Source of the DNA: Puniceibacterium confluentis
GTDB taxonomy: Bacteria; Pseudomonadota; Alphaproteobacteria; Rhodobacterales; Rhodobacteraceae
Length of the DNA stretch: 41,553 bases
Direction of reading: 5' to 3'
Assembly (NCBI RefSeq): GCF_007923445.1
Contig: NZ_VOJI01000025.1
Span: 1-41,553 of the forward strand
Position 1 is the stretch's first letter, and every line of letters starts with the position of its first letter. Positions 33,678 to 41,487 of the stretch are shown here, in pieces. The position numbers and the translations under genes are program-made. The notes beneath the pieces were generated by a model. It was not told where the DNA came from. It saw nothing but the letters and a program-made list of their open reading frames with translations, and searched no databases.

Positions 33678-34424
33678 ATGAAACTCGACCTCGACACCAC
33701 CGCCGATCTGCCTGTATTCCGACAGCTGGCGCTTGCCTTGCAACAGAAGATCCTCTCGGGCGAGTTGCAGCCCGGGGCACGCATGCCGGCCGAAACCGCG
33801 CTGGCCAGCGAGAACGGCATCCACCGTTCGACCGTGCGCGAGGCGATCCGGTCGCTGGAACAGCAGGGCCTGCTCTACCGTGAAGAGGGCAAGCGCAAAC
33901 TCTTCGTGTCCCGCCCCGATACCGAGGAACTGTCGCGTCGGCTGGTAACCCCCTTGGTGATGAACGGCGTCACCTTCGAAGAGATCTGGGAGGCGATCCG
34001 CGCGCTCGACCCGGTGGCGGCCGAGGCGGCGGCGAACCGGCGCAACGCCGACAATCTGGCGGCTCTGGAGGACAACATCACCCGGACCCGAGCGGCGATG
34101 GACGACCCCGACGCCTTGGTCAAACTGGATATCGAGTTTCACGAATTGATTGCTCTGGCCGCCAACAACAGGGTGATCCAGTCGCTGAGGCTGCCGATCA
34201 GCGAACTGTTCTACCCGTCGTTCCAGACGGTGATGACCAGCCTCAACGCCAGCGAACGCCTGCTGACCGCGCATGAAAAGATCCTTCACGCGATCAAGTG
34301 GGGCGACGCGGATGAGGCCAAGGCCTGGATGATCAAGCACCTCAACGACTTCCGCAAGGGATACGAGCTGGCCAGCCTCGATATCACCGATCCGGCGGTC
34401 TTTCCCAAGGCGCGGGAGGCCTGA
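33678..34424 (+). CDS. GntR-family regulator, FadR/FCD subfamily
   Basis: This is a GntR-type repressor, 248 residues from ATG 33678 (an in-frame TTG at 33672 is less likely). The winged HTH covers residues about 8-72: LPVFRQLALALQQKILSGELQPGARMPAETALASENGIHRSTVREAIRSLEQQGLL. The C-terminal FCD domain has the usual metal/ligand residues in DIEFHELIALAANN and LTAHEKILHAIKWGDADEA. FCD regulators bind TNGTNNNACNA-like palindromes, and the TGTCSGACA motif upstream of three nearby operons is compatible with this. It is thus the best candidate to repress the whole CoA-ester region. The inducer is unknown, probably the imported acid or its CoA ester. It converges on the dehydrogenase gene with only 3 bases between. 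Confidence 0.92.
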   Translation: MKLDLDTTADLPVFRQLALALQQKILSGELQPGARMPAETALASENGIHRSTVREAIRSLEQQGLLYREEGKRKLFVSRPDTEELSRRLVTPLVMNGVTFEEIWEAIRALDPVAAEAAANRRNADNLAALEDNITRTRAAMDDPDALVKLDIEFHELIALAANNRVIQSLRLPISELFYPSFQTVMTSLNASERLLTAHEKILHAIKWGDADEAKAWMIKHLNDFRKGYELASLDITDPAVFPKAREA

Positions 34425-34427
34425 GGC

Positions 34428-35561
34428 TCAGACCGCCAGTTCGAGGATTTGCATCACATCGTCCGCGCCTTTGATCGGGCGCGGGTTCTTCGGCACCCAG
34501 GGGGTGTGAAGCGCGGCCTCTGCGATATCGGGGAAAGCATCCCGAGCAATACCGTTGGCGAGCAAGCCTCGCGGCTGCCCGAGGCTGGCGATCAGTCTGT
34601 GCAGGAGGTTGGACGCAGGCTCAGACGCATCCCCCAGCGCCTCTGCCACCAACATCTGGCGGTCGGCGTTGGCGGAGGCATTCCACGCCATCACCGCAGG
34701 CAGCATCAGGCAGGACGTGTGGCCGTGCGGGATGCCGTATCTCGCGCCCAGCACATAGCCGATGCCGTGGCTCGCCCCCATCGGCACGCCGCTGGTCAGA
34801 GGCCCCATCGACAGCCAGGCCCCCAGCAGACAATCCTGTCGGGCCCGCAAGTCAGCAGCGTCCGCCTTGACGCGCGTCAGCCCGTCCGCCAACAGCCGCA
34901 AGCCGTGCAGCGCCTGCGCGTCGCCGAAGGGGTTGGCCTCCTGCGAGCAGATGCCCTCGACACAATGGTCGATGGCGCGCACGCCCGTTGACAGGAACAA
35001 CCATTCGGGCGTGTGCCGCGCGACCTCGGCATCGAGCACCACCACACGCGGCATCAGGCCCGGATGGAGCAGAATGTCCTTGGTGCCGGTGGCCTCGTTG
35101 GTGACGCCGGCAATGGCGCTGAATTCTCCGGCAGAGAGCGTCGTGGGGATGGAGATCTGCGGCACAGCGGGGGCCGCGACGTCGCCGTCAAGCAGCCGGT
35201 CAATGTCCTGGCCGGTCGAGACGTCATTGGCGAGGCAGAGCGCCACCGCCTTGGCCCCGTCGGTGGGAGACCCGCCGCCGATGGTGACGATAAGATCGGC
35301 CGCGACCTCCCGCGCCGCAGCGGTTGCCGCAATCACATCGCCGCGCGGCACATGCGCGCCCATCCGGTCGAAGACCCCGGCGCAACTCCTGCCCAGAGAG
35401 GCCTTCAGTTTCTCGACCTCGTCGGTCTCGCGACAAAGCGTGCCGCTGGCGATGACGAAAACGCGCCGCGCGCCGAGCCGCTCGGCCTCGGTCGCCACGG
35501 CCTGCGCGGCGGGGGTGCCGTGGATCACGGCCTCCATGGGGGTGAGCGCAATTCGGGTCAT
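34428..35561 (-). CDS. Iron-ADH superfamily dehydrogenase, maleylacetate reductase-like
   Basis: This is a dehydrogenase of the iron-containing ADH superfamily, 377 residues from ATG 35561 (GGAGAGG upstream). NAD(P) binding is shown by VTIGGGSPTDGAKA (about residues 91-104) and SIPTTLSAGEFSAIAGVTNE. The usual metal ligands Asp and first two His are altered: where iron enzymes read GxDALTH and AMAHPLGA, this protein has GVRAIDHCVEG and GIGYVLGARYGIPHGH, closer to maleylacetate reductases, which work without metal. It is last in the ABC-importer operon, after a hairpin. It may interconvert an oxo and a hydroxy acid, or reduce maleylacetate if the cluster is aromatic. The specific reaction is open. 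Confidence 0.85.
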   Translation of the reverse strand: MTRIALTPMEAVIHGTPAAQAVATEAERLGARRVFVIASGTLCRETDEVEKLKASLGRSCAGVFDRMGAHVPRGDVIAATAAAREVAADLIVTIGGGSPTDGAKAVALCLANDVSTGQDIDRLLDGDVAAPAVPQISIPTTLSAGEFSAIAGVTNEATGTKDILLHPGLMPRVVVLDAEVARHTPEWLFLSTGVRAIDHCVEGICSQEANPFGDAQALHGLRLLADGLTRVKADAADLRARQDCLLGAWLSMGPLTSGVPMGASHGIGYVLGARYGIPHGHTSCLMLPAVMAWNASANADRQMLVAEALGDASEPASNLLHRLIASLGQPRGLLANGIARDAFPDIAEAALHTPWVPKNPRPIKGADDVMQILELAV

Positions 35562-35580
35562 CGGCCTCTCCAATCAAAGT

Positions 35581-35613
35581 GGCAGCGCACCCGGGGAGCA
35601 GGGGCGCGCTGCC
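35581..35613 (-). other. Intercistronic hairpin after ABC binding-protein gene
   Basis: GGCAGCGC (35581-35588) pairs with GCGCTGCC (35606-35613): an 8-bp stem with a 17-base GC-rich loop, directly downstream of the binding-protein stop and before the dehydrogenase gene. No T-run is present. It occupies the same position relative to the receptor gene as the hairpins after tctC and the TAXI gene. Confidence 0.5.
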
Positions 35614-35624
35614 GTGCGGGCATA

Positions 35625-36815
35625 TCAGTCGACGGCGATCACGTCGCCGAACAATGCCCAGTTGTCACCGTCGAATTTCATCAGCGACATCGCCTCGATC
35701 GGCGCGAAATCATCGGCGGCGGTATTCACCGTGATGCCCGGCAGCAGCATCGGCGCCTCGAAACCCTCGAGGTTGGAGGCCACCTTCATCAGATTCTCGC
35801 GCGTAAGCTCATCGCCCGCCTGCGCCAGCACATGCTCGATGGTGTAGGCGGTGGAATAGCACGACCAGTCCCACCAGTTGCCGTCCGAGGCCTTGGGAAA
35901 ATACTCCGCCTTGAAGGCCTGCCACGCCTGAACGTCCGCATCCTCGGCATAGGCAGGGTTGGTCGGCTCTTTCAGGTACTGGGTCGAGATGATCCCGGTG
36001 GAATGATCCAGCCCCGCAGGTTCCAGCACCGCCGATTTGGCGTTGGAGACCGAGACCAGGAACTGCGTCGCATCCCAGCCGATCTCGCCCGCGCGCCGGA
36101 TCGCCTGCGCCGCGAACTTGGGCGAGGCGACGTTGAAGAACACATCCGCGCCGCTTTCCTTCAGGGTCGACATCTGGCTGTCGACCGTGGCGGCCGAGGT
36201 GTCGTAGCTGACCGCCGAGACCACCATGCTCTCATCGCCCAGCTGGTCGATGAAGGCATCCATATAGTCGCGGCCGAAGTCGTCGTTCTGGTAGAGAATG
36301 CCGATCTTGGCGTCGGGCATGTTCTCCTTGATGTACTTGGCATAGATCCGCCCCTCCGCCGCGTAGCTGGGGATATAGGGCATGGTCCAGGGATAGTTCT
36401 CGGGGTCGTCCCACTTCGATGCGCCAGTCGTCAGGAACAGATGCGGCACCTTGCGCTGGTTCATGTAGCGATGGATGGCCGAGTTCGTCGGCGTACCGAT
36501 GTTGCCCGCGATGAAGAGCACGCCTTCGCGCTCGACCAACCGCCGGGCCTGCTCCAGCATCTTGGCCGGGTTGTAGCCATCGTCCTGTACCGAGACGCTG
36601 ACCTTGCGGCCGTTGATGCCGCCCTTGTCGTTGACCATGTCGAAATAGGCCGCAATGCAGGTGCCGGTCGAGCCATAGGCCGAGGCCGGACCGCTGAGCG
36701 GCACGATGGTTCCGAACTTGATCTCGTCGTCCGAGGCGCCCTTGTCATAGGTGGCGGCCATTGCGCCGCTGGCGAGGGTGAGGCCCAGTACGAGGGCAGT
36801 GGTTGATTTCAGCAT
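35625..36815 (-). CDS. Branched-chain-type ABC transporter substrate-binding protein
   Basis: This is a periplasmic receptor of the Leu/Ile/Val (type I, HAAT) family, 396 residues. A signal peptide covers about residues 1-20 (MLKSTTALVLGLTLASGAMA). The mature part begins ATYDKGASDDEIKFGTIVPLSGPASAYGSTG, typical of this family, and has NDKGGINGRKVSV and LFIAGNIGTPTNSAI. A ribosome site GGGAGGA precedes ATG 36815, which overlaps the end of livM by 7 bases. Such receptors in catabolic clusters often bind aromatic or aliphatic carboxylates rather than amino acids, and the linked CoA ligase supports an acid here. Ligand unknown. Confidence 0.93.
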   Translation of the reverse strand: MLKSTTALVLGLTLASGAMAATYDKGASDDEIKFGTIVPLSGPASAYGSTGTCIAAYFDMVNDKGGINGRKVSVSVQDDGYNPAKMLEQARRLVEREGVLFIAGNIGTPTNSAIHRYMNQRKVPHLFLTTGASKWDDPENYPWTMPYIPSYAAEGRIYAKYIKENMPDAKIGILYQNDDFGRDYMDAFIDQLGDESMVVSAVSYDTSAATVDSQMSTLKESGADVFFNVASPKFAAQAIRRAGEIGWDATQFLVSVSNAKSAVLEPAGLDHSTGIISTQYLKEPTNPAYAEDADVQAWQAFKAEYFPKASDGNWWDWSCYSTAYTIEHVLAQAGDELTRENLMKVASNLEGFEAPMLLPGITVNTAADDFAPIEAMSLMKFDGDNWALFGDVIAVD

Positions 36816-37858
36816 GGTCGGTTCCTCCCTGTCTGCTGTTTTCTGTTGGTGTGCGTGGTGAGCTTGCCCTTGACCCAGCCGAGCATCCCGGCCAGTCCGC
36901 GCGGCTGGATCGCCATGATCGCGATGATGACGCCGCCATAGACAGCCCAGCTTCCGCCTTGCCAGATCTCTTCGGTCACGTTGGGCACCATGACGATGAA
37001 GACCGCGCCCAGCAGCGGGCCGACCAGCGGCGAGCAGAGCCCGCCCACGACGACGGCGGTGAACAGCGAGATCGACAGGAAAAACGGAAAGCTGTCAGGT
37101 GCCACGAATTGCACGGCAACCGCCTGAAGCGCACCTCCGACCGAGCAGGCCAGTACAGAGAAGACAAAGGCGCGGGTCTTGGCGCGGGTGACGTCAAAGC
37201 CCATGGCGCGGGCGGCAATCGGGTTGTCGCGCGTGGCGATCCAGGCCTTGCCATTGAGCCCGCGCACCAGCCGCAGGGTGAGAAAGGCAAAAAGCAGGAA
37301 ATAGCCCACGACTGCGAGGTAGATCGACTGGTCAAGGTCCAGCCCGGCCCATTCGGGCGCGGGGTTGATCAGCAGGAACAGCCCCTGCACGCCGCCCGTC
37401 CACTCTGCAAAGAGGTCCGAGCGCAGAACCGTCGGCGTGGCAATCGCCAGCCCGAAGGTGGCCAGCGCAAGGTAGACGCCCTCCAGCCGAAGCGCCGGCT
37501 TGCCGATCAGCCAGCCTGCTCCCATGCCGACGATACCGGCGATCACCGGTGTCAGGGCGAATGGCACGGCAAAACGGTCGATGCAGATCGCGGCCGCATA
37601 GGCGCCGATGGCAAAGAACGCACCGTGGCCCAGCGAGATCTGCCCGTTGTAGCCCATCAGCACGTTCAGCCCCATCGCGGCGATGGCGTAGGACAGGATC
37701 GAGGAGGCGAGGAACAGCTCGTAGCCTTCCAGCACCCCGGTCGCGGCCAGCAGGGCCAGCGCTGCGGCGCCGTATCCGAGCCGCGCGAATGGCAGCGAGA
37801 CCTTGCGGCTGCGGGGGGCGCTCAGGGCCTGGGTCATGTCTGTGCTCTCCATGGTCAT
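36809..37858 (-). CDS. livM: ABC transporter permease, LivM type
   Basis: This is one of two inner-membrane subunits of the HAAT-type ABC importer, 349 residues with about nine hydrophobic helices. The N-terminus is polar for about 25 residues, then the LivM motif MGLNVLMGYNGQISLGHGAFFAIGAYAAA appears near residues 62-90, and the cytoplasmic coupling loop NPIAARAMGFDVTRAKTRAFVFS near 212-234 contacts the ATPases. It starts 1 base after livH and overlaps the receptor gene by 7 bases, so it is coupled on both sides. An in-frame ATG seven codons in is a possible alternative start. Confidence 0.92.
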   Translation of the reverse strand: MTMESTDMTQALSAPRSRKVSLPFARLGYGAAALALLAATGVLEGYELFLASSILSYAIAAMGLNVLMGYNGQISLGHGAFFAIGAYAAAICIDRFAVPFALTPVIAGIVGMGAGWLIGKPALRLEGVYLALATFGLAIATPTVLRSDLFAEWTGGVQGLFLLINPAPEWAGLDLDQSIYLAVVGYFLLFAFLTLRLVRGLNGKAWIATRDNPIAARAMGFDVTRAKTRAFVFSVLACSVGGALQAVAVQFVAPDSFPFFLSISLFTAVVVGGLCSPLVGPLLGAVFIVMVPNVTEEIWQGGSWAVYGGVIIAIMAIQPRGLAGMLGWVKGKLTTHTNRKQQTGRNRPC

Positions 37859-37859
37859 T

Positions 37860-38741
37860 TCACACCCTCCGCGTCACGATTTCACCGAAGAGACCCGCGG
37901 GCCGCACCAGCAGAACCGACAGGATCAGCATCAGCGCGATCAACTCGCGGAACTCGATGCCGTAAGGAACGTAGGCCGAGACCATCGCCTCCAGCACGCC
38001 GACGATCAGCCCGCCCAGAGCGGCGCCAAAGGGGCTGGTGATGCCGCCCAGAAGCGCGCCAGCAAGGGCAAAGATCAGCGGTGCCAGGCCCATGCCGGGA
38101 TCGAGAAAGGTCACCGGCGCGATCATCACGCCCGCCACCGCGCCGATCCCCGCCGCTAGCCCCCATCCGAGCGCCAGCATGACCGACACGTTGATCCCCA
38201 CAAGGCGGCTGCTTTCATGGTTGTCCGCAGCAGCCCGCAGCGCGAGGCCGAGGCGTGTGTAGCGAAAGAAGAACCACACTGCCGTCAGCACCGCCCCGGT
38301 GGTCAGCAGCGACCCCAAGGTATGCGCGCGGATCGACAGGTCGTCCATCAGGCTGATCGAGCCGTCGGAAAAGGCGCTGGGGAAGGGTTTGACCTCATAG
38401 TTCCAGATCGCCCCGGCCAGGCTGTGGATGCTGAGAAACAGCCCCACAAAGACTGCCACAACCACAAGGTCATCAGCCTTGGCAAAGGGCCGGACAACGA
38501 CACGCTCCAGCACGATGGCCCCGACAAAAGACACGGCCACGGTCAGCAGGATCGCGGGCCAGATCGGCACGTCCATCTGCACCAGCGTCCAGGCGATGAA
38601 GGTGGAGAACACCGCCATCTCGCCCTGCGCCAGGTTCACGTGGCCGGTGGATTTGTAGATCATCACCAGGGCCAGTGCCATGATCGCGTAGATGCCGCCC
38701 GACGACAGGCCGATGATGAGTTGTTCAAGAAAAAAGGTCAT
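37860..38741 (-). CDS. livH: ABC transporter permease, LivH type
   Basis: This is the second membrane subunit of the importer, 293 residues with about eight hydrophobic helices. The LivH opening LEQLIIGLSSGGIYAIMALALVMIYKSTGHVNLAQGEMAVFSTF (within residues 5-50) is textbook for the family, and the coupling loop RAAADNHESSRLVGINVSVMLALGWGLAAGIGAVAGV lies near 190-226. It forms a heterodimer with LivM in the inner membrane. Its ATG overlaps the livF stop (ATGA, 38738-38741), consistent with one polycistronic message from livG to the dehydrogenase gene. Confidence 0.93.
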   Translation of the reverse strand: MTFFLEQLIIGLSSGGIYAIMALALVMIYKSTGHVNLAQGEMAVFSTFIAWTLVQMDVPIWPAILLTVAVSFVGAIVLERVVVRPFAKADDLVVVAVFVGLFLSIHSLAGAIWNYEVKPFPSAFSDGSISLMDDLSIRAHTLGSLLTTGAVLTAVWFFFRYTRLGLALRAAADNHESSRLVGINVSVMLALGWGLAAGIGAVAGVMIAPVTFLDPGMGLAPLIFALAGALLGGITSPFGAALGGLIVGVLEAMVSAYVPYGIEFRELIALMLILSVLLVRPAGLFGEIVTRRV

Positions 38742-39475
38742 GCCCCTGCCCCCTCTGCCGCGACGTCGCCCAGATAGGCCCGCGCGATCTCCTGGTTCTG
38801 CGAAAGCTCCTTGGCGGTGCCGCGCGCCACGAGGTTGCCCACCTCCAGCAGCGCGGCGTTCGAGGCCAGTTTCAACGCGAGGTTCGAGTTCTGCTCGACC
38901 AGCAGCATCGACACCCCCGCGTCGCGCGCAATCTGATCGAGGATCTCGAACAGCTGCTTCACGATCACCGGCGCCAGCCCGATCGAAGGCTCGTCCAGCA
39001 GGATCAACCGCGGCTCGGCCATCAGCGCCCGGCCAATCGCCAGCATCTGCTGCTCACCGCCCGAAAGCGTGCCGGCGTGCTGGCCCACGCGCTCTTTTAG
39101 CCGGGGAAAATAGTCGAACACCCGGTCGAGCGAGCGTTGGAAGTTACCGCGCTTCTTTGCGGTGAAGGCCCCGAGCCGCAGGTTGTCCATCACCGTCAGG
39201 CTGGAAAAGGTGCCGCGCCCGTCTGGGACATGTGCCACGCCCATACGCGCGATGGCCTCGGGGCTCTTGCCGGTGATCTCCTCGCCGAACAGACGCACCT
39301 CGCCATGGGTTTCGATCATGCCGCAGATGGCGCGCAGCGTGGTGGTCTTGCCCGCGCCGTTCGCACCCAAAAGAGCGGTGACTCCGCCCTCCGGCACCGC
39401 AAGGTCGATGCCGTGCAGGATGCTGCCGTGGCCATAGGAGGCTGTGACGTTGTTGAGTTCCAGCGCATGTTTCAT
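38738..39475 (-). CDS. livF: ABC transporter ATP-binding protein, LivF type
   Basis: This is the LivF-type ATPase, 245 residues. Walker A is GANGAGKTT (about residues 36-44), the signature is LSGGEQQMLAIGRALM, and Walker B is LILLDEPSIGLAP followed by the conserved H-loop region replaced by VSMLLVEQNSNLALKLA, as usual for LivF. It pairs with LivG on the cytoplasmic face of LivH/LivM. Its start overlaps the livG stop by 4 bases and its stop overlaps the livH start, giving an uninterrupted ATPase-ATPase-permease-permease order. Confidence 0.94.
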   Translation of the reverse strand: MKHALELNNVTASYGHGSILHGIDLAVPEGGVTALLGANGAGKTTTLRAICGMIETHGEVRLFGEEITGKSPEAIARMGVAHVPDGRGTFSSLTVMDNLRLGAFTAKKRGNFQRSLDRVFDYFPRLKERVGQHAGTLSGGEQQMLAIGRALMAEPRLILLDEPSIGLAPVIVKQLFEILDQIARDAGVSMLLVEQNSNLALKLASNAALLEVGNLVARGTAKELSQNQEIARAYLGDVAAEGAGA

Positions 39476-40254
39476 GCCGCTTCCTCCCCGAGATAGGCCC
39501 GCAGGACCTGCGGATGCGCTCGTACCTCGTGCGGCAGCCCGTCAGCGATCTTCTGGCCGAAATCCATCGCCACCACGCGGTCGGAGACCTTCATGACGAG
39601 GTTCAGGTGATGTTCGACCAAGAGCACCGCGACCTTGAACTCGTCACGCACCTGCCGGATCAGGTCTTCCAGATGCCTCACCTCTTCGCGGTTCAACCCG
39701 CCGGCCGGCTCGTCGAGCATCAGGAGGCTCGGTTTCGCGGCCAATGCCCGCGCGAACTCGATCCGCTTGCGCACGGCGAAGTTCTGGTCGGCGATGGTGT
39801 GATCGGCGATATCCGCCAGGTCGAGCAACGACAGCAGATGCATGATCCGCTCGCGCGTCTCGGCCCGTTCTCGGCGCACCTTTGCCCCGTTGAAAATGTC
39901 TGCCGCCAGGCCACCGTTCATCGCGAATTGCGCGCCGGTCAGGACGTTCTCGTAGACCGTCATCGTCTCGAACAGCGCGATGTTCTGAAAGGTGCGGCCG
40001 ATGCCGCGGGCGGCCATGTCCTCGGCTCCCAATGGGGTGATGGTCTCGCCCCTGACGAGGATATCGCCGGAGCTCTGGCGGTAGAGACGGCTGAGGCAGT
40101 TGAATAGCGTTGTCTTGCCCGCGCCGTTGGGGCCGATCAGCCCGAGAATCTCCTGCTCGTGGATTTCGAGCGAAATTTCGTTGAGGGCCACAACACCGCC
40201 GAACCGAATGATGAGATCCCGTACTTCGAGTAGTGGATTGCCGTTTTGCCGCAC
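39472..40254 (-). CDS. livG: ABC transporter ATP-binding protein, LivG type
   Basis: This is the LivG-type ATPase, 260 residues from GTG 40254. Walker A is GPNGAGKTT, and the LivG-specific insertions RGIGRTFQNIALFETMTVYENVL and the Walker B region PSLLMLDEPAGGLN are present. GTG 40254 is chosen because GGGAGGA lies six bases upstream; an in-frame ATG at 40287 would put that ribosome site inside the gene. The Q-S-G-G signature expected before Walker B reads NFAVRKRIEFARALA, where the usual LSYGQQRRLEIARAL is changed to a form lacking LSxGQ; this is worth noting and could affect ATP hydrolysis. It is first in the operon, behind a GntR-type palindrome. Confidence 0.92.
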   Translation of the reverse strand: MRQNGNPLLEVRDLIIRFGGVVALNEISLEIHEQEILGLIGPNGAGKTTLFNCLSRLYRQSSGDILVRGETITPLGAEDMAARGIGRTFQNIALFETMTVYENVLTGAQFAMNGGLAADIFNGAKVRRERAETRERIMHLLSLLDLADIADHTIADQNFAVRKRIEFARALAAKPSLLMLDEPAGGLNREEVRHLEDLIRQVRDEFKVAVLLVEHHLNLVMKVSDRVVAMDFGQKIADGLPHEVRAHPQVLRAYLGEEAA

Positions 40255-40296
40255 AGTGCGTCCTCCCTGCCTGCAGGAATCTCCCATACTCCCACA

Positions 40297-40313
40297 TTAG
40301 TGTCCGACATTAA
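40297..40313. promoter_or_regulatory. GntR-type operator at liv operon, proximal
   Basis: TTAGTGTCCGACATTAA is the most symmetric copy of the palindrome in the window; its two half-sites differ by a single base. It lies 43 bases upstream of the livG GTG. Confidence 0.75.
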
Positions 40314-40346
40314 TAACATCATGGAGATCAGTCAAGCCTTTGACGT

Positions 40347-40363
40347 TTAGTGTCCGACAAAAG
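40347..40363. promoter_or_regulatory. GntR-type operator at liv operon, distal
   Basis: TTAGTGTCCGACAAAAG keeps the full TGTC-C-GACA core and the left flank but loses the right flank. Its centre is 50 bases from the proximal site, a spacing that would allow two dimers to cooperate on this promoter. Confidence 0.6.
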
Positions 40364-40593
40364 TCTGCTGCGCCTAGAAAGTCCTGGAAAACATCTGAAG
40401 CTGGCCAGTACAGCCTGCTCTTTGGACCCCATGATCGCGTCTGGGACGGCGGCCTCCTCCGCGGCATTCTCAGTTCGAGGGTTGCGCCAGATTGGCTGGG
40501 GCCGCGCCTCAAGATTGCGGGAGAGACCACATCCAGAACACGGTTTAAGTGGCCCGTTGTCGTCGGAGTGACCGCCCGAGTACCCCGGAATGC

Positions 40594-40633
40594 TCGCCCC
40601 CCCCCTTGCGGCGATAGCTCGCACGGGGGGCGA
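40594..40633 (-). terminator. Candidate terminator of lipocalin-fold gene
   Basis: TCGCCCCCC (40594-40602) pairs with GGGGGGCGA (40625-40633), a 9-bp stem with a 22-base loop, just downstream of the stop of the gene to the right (minus strand). No T-tract follows. Confidence 0.4.
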
Positions 40634-40641
40634 ACGGTTAC

Positions 40642-41481
40642 CTACAAAAGCCAGTTTGCTTCCGCTTTTGGGATCGCTTCCGAGAAGGACATTTCGTGAA
40701 TGATGTTGCCGGTTGCGACCTCGACACCGCCTGCGAGTGGCACTGTCATCCTGATGTCGCCGCCAAGACGGATATAGCCCGGCTGTGCGGTGTCTTCATT
40801 CGGTTCCTGGTCGGAATTGAGCGCGTCACTCAACAGGTGATTGCCCGAAATCTCGATGCGGATCATGTCGCCGTTGTAAAGTGTTTCGATCAGAAAGCCG
40901 TCAGGCCAGCCGTTCCCGGACTGCGGAGCGACATGGATCTCTCCAACAAAACTGTCCTCGAACTCACCTGTGCTCAGCAGGATTTCACTGCCTTTGGCCA
41001 ACATGAACTTGCACACAACCTTATTGCCGTAGTCCGCGTTGTGTAGAATATACGAGAAATTCAGCGTGAAATCCCCACATTCGGCACGGCCCCAGTGCCA
41101 CGCCTTAAGAACACCTTCGATACCGGCTTTGCCCCAATTGTGGTCGTGGTAGCCCTTGCCGTCCTCGATTTCGATCGTTTCGCCCGCAATCTGAATCGTG
41201 CCATTCACAACTGCGCGCGGTGCGGGCACGACATGCGCGTTAAACACCGTCAGCGCCTCGTCGAAATACATCGCACCGGATCCGGCACGCCAAGATTCAA
41301 CTGTCGCGACAAGCTCAAGGTCGACGATCACATCATCATGCTCGGCGTGAAGCTGCCAATTCGGGTAGCGGCCTTTACACCAGTTGTTGCCCAGCTTTAC
41401 GTCGCAATGCTCCTCGGACGCGATGAAGTCCACACCGGGGAACGGCACCTGAAAATCGCGGTTGGTGCCGTCGGGGGGCAT
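40642..41481 (-). CDS. CrtC/AttH-type lipocalin-fold protein, possibly 5'-truncated
   Basis: This appears to be a member of the hydroxyneurosporene synthase (CrtC)/AttH lipocalin-fold group, recognised from GKGYHDHNWGKAGIEGVLKAWHWGRAE near the middle and the N-terminal PPDGTNRDFQVPFPGVDFIASEEHCDV. The group includes carotenoid hydratases and cyclisation-assisting proteins; the role here is unknown. From ATG 41481 it has 279 residues. The frame is open back to a TGA at 41536-41538, giving RPSRRQPRANKLAMPPDGTNR, but no good ribosome site precedes the ATG and relatives often have extra residues ahead of PPDGTNR. It may thus be truncated or frameshifted at its start. It is not obviously linked to the GntR regulon. 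Confidence 0.6.
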   Translation of the reverse strand: MPPDGTNRDFQVPFPGVDFIASEEHCDVKLGNNWCKGRYPNWQLHAEHDDVIVDLELVATVESWRAGSGAMYFDEALTVFNAHVVPAPRAVVNGTIQIAGETIEIEDGKGYHDHNWGKAGIEGVLKAWHWGRAECGDFTLNFSYILHNADYGNKVVCKFMLAKGSEILLSTGEFEDSFVGEIHVAPQSGNGWPDGFLIETLYNGDMIRIEISGNHLLSDALNSDQEPNEDTAQPGYIRLGGDIRMTVPLAGGVEVATGNIIHEMSFSEAIPKAEANWLL

Positions 41482-41487
41482 TGCCAA

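Larger units (their letters stand above)
40255..40641. other. Control region between livG and the lipocalin-fold gene
   Basis: About 390 bases with no convincing gene. It has two GntR-type sites near livG and a GC hairpin near the right-hand gene. Open frames on both strands (40297-40699) lack family motifs. The middle (about 40370-40590) shows nothing I recognise. Confidence 0.5.

Noticed and set aside
40328-40699. Short open frames on both strands right of livG
   Set aside because: They overlap the operators and each other and lack family motifs or ribosome sites; regulatory DNA is the better explanation.
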